Shown here: positions 25,588-34,923 of the stretch, piece after piece
Layout: each line of letters begins with the position of its first letter
Position numbering within the stretch: the first letter of the stretch is position 1
Assembly: GCA_902780235.1 (NCBI GenBank)
Contig: CACZEL010000001.1
Span: 149,822 to 213,821, forward strand
Direction: 5' to 3'
DNA from: an uncultured Bacteroidales bacterium
GTDB taxonomy: Bacteria > Bacteroidota > Bacteroidia > Bacteroidales > Paludibacteraceae
DNA length: 64,000 nt
Position numbers and translations under genes: made by a program
Notes under the pieces: model-generated
What the model was told of the DNA's origin: nothing
Databases searched by the model: none
What the model saw: only the letters and a program-made list of their open reading frames with translations

Positions 25588-28500
25588 ATTTGAATCGTTA
25601 TTTCTTTGATTTTTCCGTCACGGGCGAAGATATGAGCACTATCTTCTTTCGACAAAACGGACTTGTTTTCCTGCACAATGATACCTTGCGGCATATCCTC
25701 GCCGGATTCGTTCAAGATCTGGTACGTGAAAGTGACGCCACAATAGGAGAATGACAATTTATTGTTAAAGAAATCATCCGGATTGATCATCCTCGGGTGA
25801 ATAACGATCTGTCCGTCTTCCACCTCGATTCCCAGTTCGAACCATCTGCTGATGATATCTTCCTTCACTTGTCCGGTCAGACCGGGTTGTTGTGCGCCGG
25901 ACATCGAAGGCGTATGCGAATACGCATCGAAGGGGAACGCACCGTACTGATCCGGTGACTTATGCGAACCGATACCTAAACGGATCGACTCATAATGCGT
26001 TACTAAGCGCTTAGCCGTCTCCGTCATCATATCGCTACGTTGTATCACTTCTCCTACCGCCAGCAGCAGTTTGCTGACCATATGCCAATAGATACAACCC
26101 AGTCCTTCGTACTTATAGAACGTGCCGGATCGACCGGTGAAGGCATGATGGTTAAAGACCGACTCATACAGGTCCTTCAACTCGTCCGGTAACTCATTCG
26201 CATTGCGGTACTTGGCATCGAAATGGATACCTCCGTCGCAGTCCTGCTTGAGGATCGAACCCAGGTATTTCTGTACTACCGGTAGCGACTTGGCTTCTTC
26301 GGGAAGGTTATTGAGTTCGAGGAACGTCTTCCGCGGCCGATTCGGATAGAGCATATAGCTCATCTGATCCGGACGGTAGAGAGCCGATTCGGCCATCTTA
26401 TCCAGCAGTTCAACCGATTCCTCCGGACTCAGCAAACCCGAACTGAGTACCGCTACCTGACCTTCCAGCATCTCATAGAGATGGGATATTTCGATATCGT
26501 TCTGCGTGAATTTAATCAGGTTATACGCCTCATATAATCCGTCTTCGCGTTTGTTGGCACGGATAGACTCGTCGATCTTATGCAGCGTAGCGGTGCAGAA
26601 CTCCTGGAGTTCCTCTAATGCCATCGTCTGCATCTCACCGCTCAAGCCGTTATATACCTTTGTTCGGTATTGTTCGCCTGCCGTACCAACGATGTCGGTG
26701 AACTGCTTGGTGTTACCATTCGGGTAAGCATGACGTATAGCGCGCAAGAAATCCAAGGTCTCTGTAGCAATTTGTATATTGGATTGAACGAGTTGCTGCA
26801 AGAAGGTCACATAGCGACGCATATAACACAAGGTCACCATCGATGCGCCGTATCCTACAAGCGCATTATTGGCATCGTTCCATTCGGGACGCAAAGTGTT
26901 CATCCATATACCGGCATTGGGCACGAAGTTCGACAGCTTGGTCAGCAGCGTGATGAGCAGTTTATCCGCCATCGTCGTACGACGCGGACGGTTGTTCTCA
27001 TCCAGGATCCATTTGGCTTCTTTACCCATCTTCGGCACCATGGCCATGATCTTGTTATGCAACTCGGTATCGAACCAAATGCTGTTCTTCGGGTCGGCTA
27101 CGATCTGCGCATAACTCTTCAACCGATACGGCACGTTCGCAAACGCATACTGCCGTTCATTCAATAATCCGCGTAAGGTGTCCGGATCATGCTTGTAACT
27201 AACCTCCAACAGCCTCAGCAGGTAGATGATCTGGTGATCCCCCCAATAACCGATATTCGACCATGGGTTTTCGGGTTCGATCACTTCCCACTCGAAGCCC
27301 TCATTCGAGATACGGTACGGGTTATAACCGTCTGCCGTAGTGGCGTTGAGGAACTTGGCAATGATATGGTTCGTATATAGCGGATAGCTGTACGAGAGAG
27401 CCTCCCAGTTCTGGAAGATATCCCGCCAGTTACCTTGATAGCCTACCACCGGCTTGCCTTTATCGTCCTGCACATGGATGGCAAATTGATTCCACGGCCG
27501 CGAAGGATCACCGTGCCGGCGTCCGAAGGTGAGGGGCAGATACTCCGGGTCCTCATCCTTTTGAGGCGGATAGGTCAGATAGTAGCCTCCGCGCATGGTG
27601 TTAAACAGCACGTTCGCGAAATGACGCGCATCGTTGGCGCGGTCATTCGTGGACTGAAATCCGTCGTTCTTACCAACGATATTCAGCAGCGCTTTTATAG
27701 AGTCGATGACAGCTTTATCAATTTGCTTGATAGCTGTTTTGGGGCGCGCAATGAAATGCATCAGTTCATGGACGGCTACCGCATCTTGATTCACATCCAG
27801 TACGTTATACCAAGCCTGACTCTTGCGGTCCTTCAAGGTAAACCGCGTTTTCGCAACATAGTTGGCCCGCACTCCTTTGGATTCGGTTTGTGAATAGTCA
27901 GCATGCGGCAGACCAAGGGTATAGATCGTATTACACGTGAGCGCCTCGGAGGGTTCAGCCCGATCGACGAGAATCGCCTCCATGCGGAAGAGCGCCAGCG
28001 AAGTACCGGGCACGAGTTCGGTCTTTTTGTATCCGTCCACAAGAGTCGAGAACTCATTCTGCGTCTTGCGCTCTACACCTGCGGGCAATACGTTCTGCAG
28101 CATATCGGTCAGTTCGATGCGAACGGGCTCTTTGCGCACATTCTCCAATTCAGCACGGCGTACCCAGCCGTGTTTACCGGCAGGAGCCCAGTAATAGGAG
28201 AACTTCAATCCCAAGGTTCTATTCTCTTCGCAGAACTCGATCTGGTTTCCGTAGGTGGTTTTAGAGATCGATCGACGAATCTGATATACCGGTTGCTGCA
28301 TATCCGAGAACGGAATCCAGAGGCTTTCTCCTTTTTCCTTTAACCTTTCACCTTTCACCTTAATAATCGTCTTCGGTCCCGTGAACTCATGGCTGTCTGT
28401 GATCTTATCGTCCGTGTAGTACGGAAACAAGGCCTCGTTCGGACTCCGACGACCGCAGGTCAAACCGCCTGTCGAAGACAGGTACATCCATAGATCTGTG

Positions 28501-28607
28501 TCCGACGCCAAGGAGATGAAGAACGGCTTCATCTGATCGTAGTTATGAATCGTATAGCAGGACCCTATGTTGATGCCATAGGTAAATTCACCCTTCACCT
28601 GTTTCAT
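25572..28607 (-). CDS. GH149-type beta-1,3-oligoglucan phosphorylase (GH94-related)
   Basis: 1011 residues with no signal peptide, so cytoplasmic. It has the layout of GH94/GH149 inverting phosphorylases: N-terminal beta-sandwich (SSTGGLTCGRRSPNEALFPY near residue 45), linker helices and an (alpha/alpha)6 barrel with GYQGNWRDIFQNWEALSYS (about 385-403) holding the likely general-acid Asp. The length of about 1000 and this motif fit GH149 better than GH94 cellobiose phosphorylase, which is near 800 residues. With phosphate it would release glucose 1-phosphate from imported beta-1,3-oligoglucans. It overlaps the symporter gene by 4 bp. A heptamer array (28324-28358) encodes VKGERLKEKGES near the N-terminus. 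Family membership below the clan level is a judgement by eye. Confidence 0.75.
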   Translation of the reverse strand: MKQVKGEFTYGINIGSCYTIHNYDQMKPFFISLASDTDLWMYLSSTGGLTCGRRSPNEALFPYYTDDKITDSHEFTGPKTIIKVKGERLKEKGESLWIPFSDMQQPVYQIRRSISKTTYGNQIEFCEENRTLGLKFSYYWAPAGKHGWVRRAELENVRKEPVRIELTDMLQNVLPAGVERKTQNEFSTLVDGYKKTELVPGTSLALFRMEAILVDRAEPSEALTCNTIYTLGLPHADYSQTESKGVRANYVAKTRFTLKDRKSQAWYNVLDVNQDAVAVHELMHFIARPKTAIKQIDKAVIDSIKALLNIVGKNDGFQSTNDRANDARHFANVLFNTMRGGYYLTYPPQKDEDPEYLPLTFGRRHGDPSRPWNQFAIHVQDDKGKPVVGYQGNWRDIFQNWEALSYSYPLYTNHIIAKFLNATTADGYNPYRISNEGFEWEVIEPENPWSNIGYWGDHQIIYLLRLLEVSYKHDPDTLRGLLNERQYAFANVPYRLKSYAQIVADPKNSIWFDTELHNKIMAMVPKMGKEAKWILDENNRPRRTTMADKLLITLLTKLSNFVPNAGIWMNTLRPEWNDANNALVGYGASMVTLCYMRRYVTFLQQLVQSNIQIATETLDFLRAIRHAYPNGNTKQFTDIVGTAGEQYRTKVYNGLSGEMQTMALEELQEFCTATLHKIDESIRANKREDGLYEAYNLIKFTQNDIEISHLYEMLEGQVAVLSSGLLSPEESVELLDKMAESALYRPDQMSYMLYPNRPRKTFLELNNLPEEAKSLPVVQKYLGSILKQDCDGGIHFDAKYRNANELPDELKDLYESVFNHHAFTGRSGTFYKYEGLGCIYWHMVSKLLLAVGEVIQRSDMMTETAKRLVTHYESIRLGIGSHKSPDQYGAFPFDAYSHTPSMSGAQQPGLTGQVKEDIISRWFELGIEVEDGQIVIHPRMINPDDFFNNKLSFSYCGVTFTYQILNESGEDMPQGIIVQENKSVLSKEDSAHIFARDGKIKEITIQICIRA
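28324..28358. repeat. In-frame heptamer array CTTTCAC x5 in the phosphorylase gene
   Basis: CTTTCTC, CTTTTTC, CTTTAAC, CTTTCAC, CTTTCAC. Word-for-word related to the arrays at 16254 (intergenic) and 41922 (in the esterase gene); it encodes a Lys/Glu-rich loop. Confidence 0.9.
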
Positions 28608-29956
28608 TGTTTTCTCCTTTCTTCTAATTCACTTTTCATCTGCGCCATAGTCGCATTATCGAGGTTATAGAACGCCATCACGATCGCGCACGAAGCGTAC
28701 AGTACACCCGGAATGACGCTGACCAGCAGACGGATACCCATCATCGCTGAATCGGATTGCATGTCGGCATTCGCCACGAAATGGGTGACGGACAAGATCC
28801 ATCCCGCTGCGGCAGCACCTATCGCCCACCCGAGTTTCTGCGCCAGCACAGAGGCGGAGAAGCAGAGACCGGTTGTACGACGGTTAAATTTCCACTCGCC
28901 AAAATCGGCTACGTCAGCCAGCATCGTCCATAACAGCGGTACCGCCGGCGCATAGGCCATCTTGGCAAGGATATTAAAGGTATAAACGAGCGGCAGGTTA
29001 TCGCCGGCTACGAAGATCAGCGCGAAGAAAACACCCGACACGATGGAAGATATGATATAGACGGTCTTGTTGCCAAACCGTTTGGCCAGCGGTTTAGAGG
29101 CCGGCAAAGCCACGATAAGGGCTATCGTACCGAGCACATTGAACAGCTGCACGTTCTCCGCATCATGAATGAAATACTTGAAATAATAGGCAATAGCGGC
29201 ATTCTGCATGGCGAACATGATGAAGGACACGATGCCTACGCAGGTCAGTACGATCCATGCCTTGTTCATGAACAGGTACTTGAAGTCCTTCAGCACGTTG
29301 TTATCCTGCTTCTCGGGTTGAGGCACACGCTCTTTGGTGGTCGCAAAAGCAATGAGGAAGAACGCGATACTCAGTATACCGAACAGACCTACCGTATACT
29401 GATAGCCCTGCGCCTGATTCACTACGCCCTCATTACCAATCGCGCCTAGCCATTTGACGAGATACAAAGCCGCACCCGTCACGATGAACTGACCGATATA
29501 CGCAGCAATGAAACGATAGGTGTTCAGTCCGGCACGCTCATTCGAGTCGTCCGTCATCACCGCGCTCAAAGAGCTGTACGGCAGGTTCACAAACGCATAC
29601 GCCGTACGAAGCAGCAGACAGGTGATCAGCGCATAGGCGAACTTACCGTTCAAACCAAACTCCGGCGTTGTGAAGGCCAGTACAGCAAGGATAGCGTACG
29701 GTACCGAACCGAAGAGCAGGTACGGGCGGAACTTCCCCCAACGACTGTTGGTGCGATCCGAGATGATACCTACGATCGGATCCATGATCGCGTCCCATAT
29801 CGAACCAACGAACATGATCACACCTGCCAACGCCGGACTCAGACCGTAGATGTCGGTGTAGAAGATCAATAACCAGAAACCGACCAAGTCCCACACGAAG
29901 TGAGACGCGGTATCACCTAAACTGTAACCAAATTTTTCTCGAATAGATAGTTTCAT
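28604..29956 (-). CDS. GPH/MelB-type sugar:cation symporter
   Basis: 450 residues, inner-membrane, about 12 membrane segments. The GPH-family signature is clear at the N-terminus: EKFGYSLGDTASHFVWD, then SIWDAIMDPIVGIISDRTNS with the cation-site Asp residues, and RWGKFRPYLLFG. It would bring beta-glucan oligosaccharides from the periplasm into the cytoplasm, where the adjacent phosphorylase (4-bp overlap) can use them. Such a symporter-phosphorylase pair is a common arrangement. The substrate is inferred from context. Confidence 0.9.
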   Translation of the reverse strand: MKLSIREKFGYSLGDTASHFVWDLVGFWLLIFYTDIYGLSPALAGVIMFVGSIWDAIMDPIVGIISDRTNSRWGKFRPYLLFGSVPYAILAVLAFTTPEFGLNGKFAYALITCLLLRTAYAFVNLPYSSLSAVMTDDSNERAGLNTYRFIAAYIGQFIVTGAALYLVKWLGAIGNEGVVNQAQGYQYTVGLFGILSIAFFLIAFATTKERVPQPEKQDNNVLKDFKYLFMNKAWIVLTCVGIVSFIMFAMQNAAIAYYFKYFIHDAENVQLFNVLGTIALIVALPASKPLAKRFGNKTVYIISSIVSGVFFALIFVAGDNLPLVYTFNILAKMAYAPAVPLLWTMLADVADFGEWKFNRRTTGLCFSASVLAQKLGWAIGAAAAGWILSVTHFVANADMQSDSAMMGIRLLVSVIPGVLYASCAIVMAFYNLDNATMAQMKSELEERRKQ

Positions 29957-29970
29957 CGCATTATTATTTT

Positions 29971-30002
29971 ATTACGGTATTACGTAATTACGTAATTACG
30001 AG
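29971..30002. repeat. Octamer array ATTACGTA x4
   Basis: ATTACGGT, ATTACGTA, ATTACGTA, ATTACGAG fill the gap downstream of the GH16 gene and include its stop codon (29996-29998). Confidence 0.85.
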
Positions 30003-30961
30003 TTCTTTTTATAAACGCGGATGTAGTCCACATACATCTTCACCGGTGTGCCGTCGGCAGGCAGCGCCGTTACTTTTTGGAACGAAGGATCATCCGCCGT
30101 GATGAGTTCCGGATATTTCTCTGCCGCCGGCATGTTGGGGAAGAATCCGCCTACCGACAGGTTGAGCACGAGATAGAACGGGTGGTTGAAATAATGTCCC
30201 GGTTCGTTCACCTCTTTGCCGCGCAAGGAGAGTTGGAAATACGGTTCTACCTCCGGATAGAGGTCCTTGTCCAAGTACATAGCGATCGAATCTTCACTCC
30301 ACTCGAGCGTGAACAGATGGAAATCACCCTGCACGGGGTAGTCCGCCGTATTGAACTGCCCGTAGTTCGGGTACGCGCCGTTGTTGAACGATTCGCCCCA
30401 ATGGCAGGCACCATTGAAATAGCGGTCTTGCGTACCGGCCTCGATGCCCTTATGATGCCCCATCTCGCAGATATCGATCTCGCCGCATTTGGGCCATACG
30501 ACCCGTCCTTCGGCAGCCAGTTGAGCGGCACGCGCATCGACATCATCGTTATTGCCCAAGTCGGTAGCCAAGTTATTGCCTAACATCCAGAACGCCGGCC
30601 AAAGACCGTCTGCGGTATTAGGGAAAGCAATACGGGCTTCTACCTTGCCGTACTCCACCGTCACTTTTCCCTGCGTATTCAAGCGCGCAGACGTACAGGG
30701 ACGGTTCTTGTAATCCTCCCGCTGTGCATTCAGCACGAGGCAACGATCGCCCGTCAAGGGGTGATTCTCGATGGTGATATTCTTCGGTGCATAGTACTGC
30801 AACTCCGCATTGCCACCGCCACGAGCATTATCCTCCATGTTCCAATAAGCGGCATTTAATGTTTCGCCGTCGAACTCATCGCTCCAAACGAGTTGCCACT
30901 CCGGCTTGGAACAAGCCGATAGAATACAGAGTACAGAATACAGAATACAGATTTTTTTCAT
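29996..30961 (-). CDS. GH16 beta-1,3-glucanase (laminarinase-like), lipoprotein
   Basis: 321 residues; lipobox LCILSAC. A single GH16 domain starts WQLVWSDEFDGETLNAAYWN. The catalytic signature is CGEIDICEMGHH (about residue 159), with nucleophile and acid/base Glu in E-x-D-x-x-E spacing. A Cys replaces the usual Met/Gly within the motif, and a roughly 20-residue insertion (NDDVDARAAQLAAEGRVV) precedes it. It would cut beta-1,3 or mixed-linkage glucan at the surface. The signal peptide is encoded by an AGAATAC heptamer array. It shares one base with the stop of the previous GH16 gene. Confidence 0.92.
   Translation of the reverse strand: MKKICILYSVLCILSACSKPEWQLVWSDEFDGETLNAAYWNMEDNARGGGNAELQYYAPKNITIENHPLTGDRCLVLNAQREDYKNRPCTSARLNTQGKVTVEYGKVEARIAFPNTADGLWPAFWMLGNNLATDLGNNDDVDARAAQLAAEGRVVWPKCGEIDICEMGHHKGIEAGTQDRYFNGACHWGESFNNGAYPNYGQFNTADYPVQGDFHLFTLEWSEDSIAMYLDKDLYPEVEPYFQLSLRGKEVNEPGHYFNHPFYLVLNLSVGGFFPNMPAAEKYPELITADDPSFQKVTALPADGTPVKMYVDYIRVYKKNS
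30921..30948. repeat. Heptamer array AGAATAC x4 encoding a signal peptide
   Basis: AGAATAC, AGAGTAC, AGAATAC, AGAATAC. Read on the minus strand they encode ILYSVLCIL, the hydrophobic core of the GH16 lipoprotein signal peptide. Confidence 0.9.
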
Positions 30962-31992
30962 TATTGTACAATTTGTCCTGTTATCGTATAAACTTTATCC
31001 CCACGACGAATAAAAATCTGTCCGTCACGGATCTCTTTCATCCATTCGCCATTCATCCTTTCACCATTCACCATTACGACTGACTGCCATCCTTCCGGTT
31101 CAGGTTCTATCGCATCGGATGCTGTCGGGCATACAAACGACTCGTTCTCATCGCCGCGCTGATAGATACGGATCCAATCGATATACATCGCCCGCGGACC
31201 GTTAGCCAAAGCCGTTACACCGTTGATATTGAATATTCCCGGGAAGTTGCCGCCTACCGCCAGATTGGCAATCACGAAATTCGGTTTGCCGAACACCAAC
31301 TGCCGGTTATAATCCGCATCGTCATTGGGTTCCAAGTCCGCATGGAAATAAGGCGTAGCCACATTATCCATATACATATCTATCGAAGTGGGTGTCCACT
31401 CCATGGAGACGATATGAAACGTATCTTGCAGCGAGTAGCTCCATGTAGCCTCCTGTGCGTCGCACCAATCGGCATTCCATGCTCTTCCGATATGCAAGGC
31501 TCCGTTGAAGAAACGATCCTGCGTGCCTTTGGAGAAAGCGTTCTGATGTCCCATCTCAATGATATCCGTCTCACCGCATTTGGGCCATCCCACCTGGTCG
31601 AAGTTATTGCCCATTTGCCAGAATGCCGGCCAAAGACCGTTAGCCGTCTGAGGAAACTTGATACGTGCTTCTATACGACCGAAAGTGTACGTCATCTTGT
31701 TCTTGCTATTCACACGTCCGGAGGTGCAGTCGCGTCCTCCGGCAGACTCTTTGGTAGCCGTCAGGATCAGACAATGCTTGCCCGTTGTCGGTTCGATGCC
31801 GAGTGAAACACCATCCGCGCAGTAATACTGCAACTCGTTGTTACCGCCTCCGTCACCGTTGACCTCTATGTTCCATACTTGGGTATTCAGCGCCCCGTCC
31901 GTGAAATCTTCGTTCCATACGAGTTGGTAGTCCTGCGCCATGACCATGACAGCAAGACAAGAGATCATCCAAAAAGAGTAAAGTATTTTCAT
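30961..31992 (-). CDS. GH16 beta-1,3-glucanase with Sec signal and the shared tail
   Basis: 343 residues with a signal peptide ending LAVMVMAQ (not a lipoprotein). The GH16 domain covers about 22-280, with catalytic CGETDIIEMGHQ near residue 138 keeping the E-x-D-x-x-E Glu pair although Ile after the first Glu is replaced by Thr. The segment PRAMYIDWIRIYQ closes the fold. After it come a linker rich in NGE repeats (array at 31043-31073) and the tail DGQIFIRRGDKVYTITGQ. It differs from the lipoprotein GH16 genes on both sides in its export route, so it may be released or attached by the tail-dependent pathway. Same likely substrate as its neighbours. Confidence 0.92.
   Translation of the reverse strand: MKILYSFWMISCLAVMVMAQDYQLVWNEDFTDGALNTQVWNIEVNGDGGGNNELQYYCADGVSLGIEPTTGKHCLILTATKESAGGRDCTSGRVNSKNKMTYTFGRIEARIKFPQTANGLWPAFWQMGNNFDQVGWPKCGETDIIEMGHQNAFSKGTQDRFFNGALHIGRAWNADWCDAQEATWSYSLQDTFHIVSMEWTPTSIDMYMDNVATPYFHADLEPNDDADYNRQLVFGKPNFVIANLAVGGNFPGIFNINGVTALANGPRAMYIDWIRIYQRGDENESFVCPTASDAIEPEPEGWQSVVMVNGERMNGEWMKEIRDGQIFIRRGDKVYTITGQIVQ
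31043..31073. repeat. In-frame CATTCAC-type array at the body-tail junction of a GH16
   Basis: Near-heptamer words (ATTCGCC, ATTCATCC, TTTCACC, ATTCACC) encode MVNGERMNGEWMK directly before the tail. Confidence 0.8.
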
Positions 31993-31998
31993 ATTCGG

Positions 31999-33534
31999 TT
32001 ATTTAAATTGGAACCAATGGATATTGCAATTACCCGTCTTCACTTCCATACGCAGCGTATGTTTGCCTTGAGGCAAGTTCAGCGGGAACTCAAAAGTAGC
32101 CCATTGTTCGTCTGCGGAACGGGGAATAGTGATTGTAGTCACTTCCGTTCCGTTTATGCTCATCGCGATCTGCGAACCCATATAGGCCATCGCATGGATT
32201 CGAATGGTGCTGCACGCCTCGGGCGCATCAAGTTGGTACTCCACCCATTTGCCGGATATGAATGCCCCCATATACAATGTTCTCCATGCATCGTTCGCTG
32301 GCAGAAAATGCGGAGCGTTGACAGGTGTCGGAGAAGAGATCGTGCCTACTGAACAGCAGGTGTTCATCAGCACATGTTTCTTCGGATTCAGCCATACCGA
32401 TTTATCCAACGAGGAGAGCCCTTCATAAATCAACCCTTGTGCACTCAAAACAGAAGGATCGGTCTTGGTCAGCAATTGATTCCACGGCTTGTTATCGATG
32501 CTTCCGCTTCCGCGCGCCAAAAACCATGCATAGCGCTCCACGCGTGCATCGCTCTCTAACATCAGCACCGTCTCCGACATGTATTTCAATTGGTCATCGG
32601 CATTGTTCACCGGTGCCTCCCAACCGCAGAACTCGGTCATCCAGATCGGTTTGTTGTACTTGTCAAACCGGTCGATGAATCCTTTCATTGCGCCTGCCGA
32701 GCCCATATAGCAGTGCAGCGCCAAAGCGGCTACGTCATCCAACGATACCTCATCGCAAGCGAAGAACTCATCGAGCCATTTGATCGGATCGCTGTAGCCC
32801 GGTAAGGTACCGTAGTTCATCGCCGGCGCGACCAATAACATACCGATCTCTTGGGCGAAGGCTTTCAGTTCCGGCCATGTAGCCGCAGCCTCTTGCGGGG
32901 TCATACGCGCCTGATCATTCAGGTTCGGTTCATTATACGCCAACAGATAGCGGCAGTTCGGGTGCGCCTGTTTCCATGCACGGATACGATCTTTGTTATA
33001 ACCGGCATTCCATGCCATCGGACAGAAATCCACGCCGTAGGCATCCAGTTGGGTAGCGATAGCATCGGACGGGTTCGGTCCCCAGTTGTACCCCCACGAT
33101 ATGGCATTCGCCAACAAGGCTACATCTTCGGGATAGAACGGGCTGGCAAAGCCGACACCGCGTTTGGACGAACGGGGCAGATAACGCAAAGCGTCTGACA
33201 GGTTATCGTCTATCGGTTGGGGATCCTCTGATTTATTCACCACCACCGTGCAAGTCGCTTTCGCTTCATCTGCCGAAGCGGTGATCGTGGTCACGCCTTC
33301 GCCAATCGCCGTCACGATACCGGCTACTACCGTCGCCACTTCCGGCATCTCCGATGTCCACACCACAGCCTTGGCTTGAGGCGTCACCGTAGCCTCAATC
33401 ACGGTATCCTGCCCCACCTCCAGCGTAATCACCGTGTGCGAGAGTGCGATACGCGTCGGCTCTTTCGGCTCTGAGCAAGCGAACAAAAGGCATCCGAAGA
33501 TGGCAATCAAACTATATACAAAGGTATTGCGCAT
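31999..33534 (-). CDS. GH128 endo-beta-1,3-glucanase with BIG2 and CBM6-like domains, lipoprotein
   Basis: 511 residues with a lipoprotein signal (CLLFACSEP). A BIG2 Ig-like domain covers about 30-105. The GH128 (Asl1-like) domain covers about 120-360, with acid/base Glu in LLAYNEPNLND (about 200) and nucleophile Glu in IWMTEFCGWE (about 298). Residues of about 385-511 form a CBM6-like beta-sandwich ending GKHTLRMEVKTGNCNIHWFQFK. GH128 enzymes cut beta-1,3-glucan. The BIG2 module probably spaces the enzyme from the membrane. Gaps to the neighbouring GH16 genes are 4-6 bp, so it is in the same operon. Confidence 0.88.
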   Translation of the reverse strand: MRNTFVYSLIAIFGCLLFACSEPKEPTRIALSHTVITLEVGQDTVIEATVTPQAKAVVWTSEMPEVATVVAGIVTAIGEGVTTITASADEAKATCTVVVNKSEDPQPIDDNLSDALRYLPRSSKRGVGFASPFYPEDVALLANAISWGYNWGPNPSDAIATQLDAYGVDFCPMAWNAGYNKDRIRAWKQAHPNCRYLLAYNEPNLNDQARMTPQEAAATWPELKAFAQEIGMLLVAPAMNYGTLPGYSDPIKWLDEFFACDEVSLDDVAALALHCYMGSAGAMKGFIDRFDKYNKPIWMTEFCGWEAPVNNADDQLKYMSETVLMLESDARVERYAWFLARGSGSIDNKPWNQLLTKTDPSVLSAQGLIYEGLSSLDKSVWLNPKKHVLMNTCCSVGTISSPTPVNAPHFLPANDAWRTLYMGAFISGKWVEYQLDAPEACSTIRIHAMAYMGSQIAMSINGTEVTTITIPRSADEQWATFEFPLNLPQGKHTLRMEVKTGNCNIHWFQFK

Positions 33535-33538
33535 AGGA

Positions 33539-34861
33539 TTACTCTAAGCTTTTCTGATAAACCCGAACCCAATCGACCTTCATCTGCTGCGGGAAGATAT
33601 CGGTATTGATACTGCCCCCCCATGTTCCGCCGAGGGCAAGATTGAAGATCACAAAGAATTTATTGGTATAGTCGGAATCGTAATAGAACGGCCAAGCCTC
33701 GTAGTTATGCTCATCGGAAGCCTCGGTCGTGATGGCGGTGATCTCGTCATCGACATAGAAGCGAATGGCATCACGGCCGAACATATAGTCTTTCATCACC
33801 TCCACGGCATAGGTATGCCATGAGCCTTCGATACCGTCGTGGTAGTTACGTGAATTCCAGTTATTTCCTTTCGTTCCGTTCGCATTACGCGTATGCAATG
33901 CATGGGAGATCATCGTCGGCTGCGAACCCACATGCTCCATGATGTCAATCTCTCCGCATGTCGGCCAACTGCCTTTGTTACCTAACATCCAGAAAGCAGG
34001 CCATGTACCTTGACCGGAAGGTAACCATATACGCGCTTCGCACTTGAAGTAAGCGAATTCTTTCTTGCCCTTCGAATTGATACGGCCGGAGGTATAGTCG
34101 CGCTTGGAATTACCGGAACCATACTCCTCTTTGCGTGCCTCGAGGATGAGACAGCCGTTCTCTACACGGATATTCTCCGGACGATCGGTGTAATACTGTT
34201 TCTCTTGGTTTCCTCCACCGCTGGCATTCACCTCAATATTCCAATCATCCGCATTCAGCGACGAGCCTTCGAACTCATCCGCCCAAACCAGTTTATACTC
34301 GCCTTGATAGGTTCCGCCCTGTTGCAGCACGATCACGGTGCACTGCGCATACTTTCCGTCGGAAGCAGTTGCCTTAATAATGGTACGTCCGTCATTGACA
34401 CCGGTTACTAAGCCATTAGCATCTACCGTAGCGATCTTGACGTTCTCGGACGACCAGGTCACCGGCGTGGACGGAATCACTTTCAACTGCTCGGTCGCTT
34501 TGACCTCGAGGAAGAACGAGGATTTATTGATCGAGAAAGCAGCCGTACCGCCGCCTTGTTCTACTACGAACACATGACATTGTGCTTTCGCCGAACCTGC
34601 TGTAGCCGTTATCACCGCTTCGCCTTCTGCCATTGCTGTTACCACACCGGCTATTACCGTTGCTACCGAAGCATCGGAAGTAGCCCATGTCACCGACTGA
34701 CCTCCGGCATCTGCCTCAATGACAGCATCCTCTCCTACGGCTAACTGCAGCACGGTAGGCGTTAACTGGATCGATGTGACGCTTTGGTTCTTCTCGCAGC
34801 TCGTCAGCCCCATGGCGAACACAGCTGCACAACATACCAAGAGATGAGATAATGTTTTCAT
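33539..34861 (-). CDS. GH16 beta-1,3-glucanase with two BIG2 domains, lipoprotein
   Basis: 440 residues; lipobox GLTSC. Two BIG2 Ig-like modules occupy about 28-105 and 110-183. The GH16 domain (about 190-438) has the classical laminarinase motif CGEIDIMEHVGSQ (about residue 300) and FALGG-type ending FNLALGGTWGGS, typical of bacterial endo-1,3-beta-glucanases. It is the first enzyme gene after the SusC/SusD/binding-protein block, separated from it by a hairpin. This is the most canonical of the three GH16 proteins here. Confidence 0.94.
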   Translation of the reverse strand: MKTLSHLLVCCAAVFAMGLTSCEKNQSVTSIQLTPTVLQLAVGEDAVIEADAGGQSVTWATSDASVATVIAGVVTAMAEGEAVITATAGSAKAQCHVFVVEQGGGTAAFSINKSSFFLEVKATEQLKVIPSTPVTWSSENVKIATVDANGLVTGVNDGRTIIKATASDGKYAQCTVIVLQQGGTYQGEYKLVWADEFEGSSLNADDWNIEVNASGGGNQEKQYYTDRPENIRVENGCLILEARKEEYGSGNSKRDYTSGRINSKGKKEFAYFKCEARIWLPSGQGTWPAFWMLGNKGSWPTCGEIDIMEHVGSQPTMISHALHTRNANGTKGNNWNSRNYHDGIEGSWHTYAVEVMKDYMFGRDAIRFYVDDEITAITTEASDEHNYEAWPFYYDSDYTNKFFVIFNLALGGTWGGSINTDIFPQQMKVDWVRVYQKSLE

Positions 34862-34881
34862 ACCTGTAAAAATAATTAGAA

Positions 34882-34909
34882 CCTAAGAGGGCGATCAAAC
34901 CCTCTTAGG
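34882..34909 (-). terminator. Hairpin between the binding-protein and enzyme genes of the PUL
   Basis: A perfect 10-bp inverted repeat CCTAAGAGGG / CCCTCTTAGG with an 8-nt loop, followed on the minus strand by TTCTAATTATTTTTAC. Because the enzyme genes show no promoter of their own, this probably acts as a partial terminator that lowers their expression relative to susCD, or protects the upstream mRNA end. Confidence 0.8.
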
Positions 34910-34923
34910 CAAAAGATTGCAAA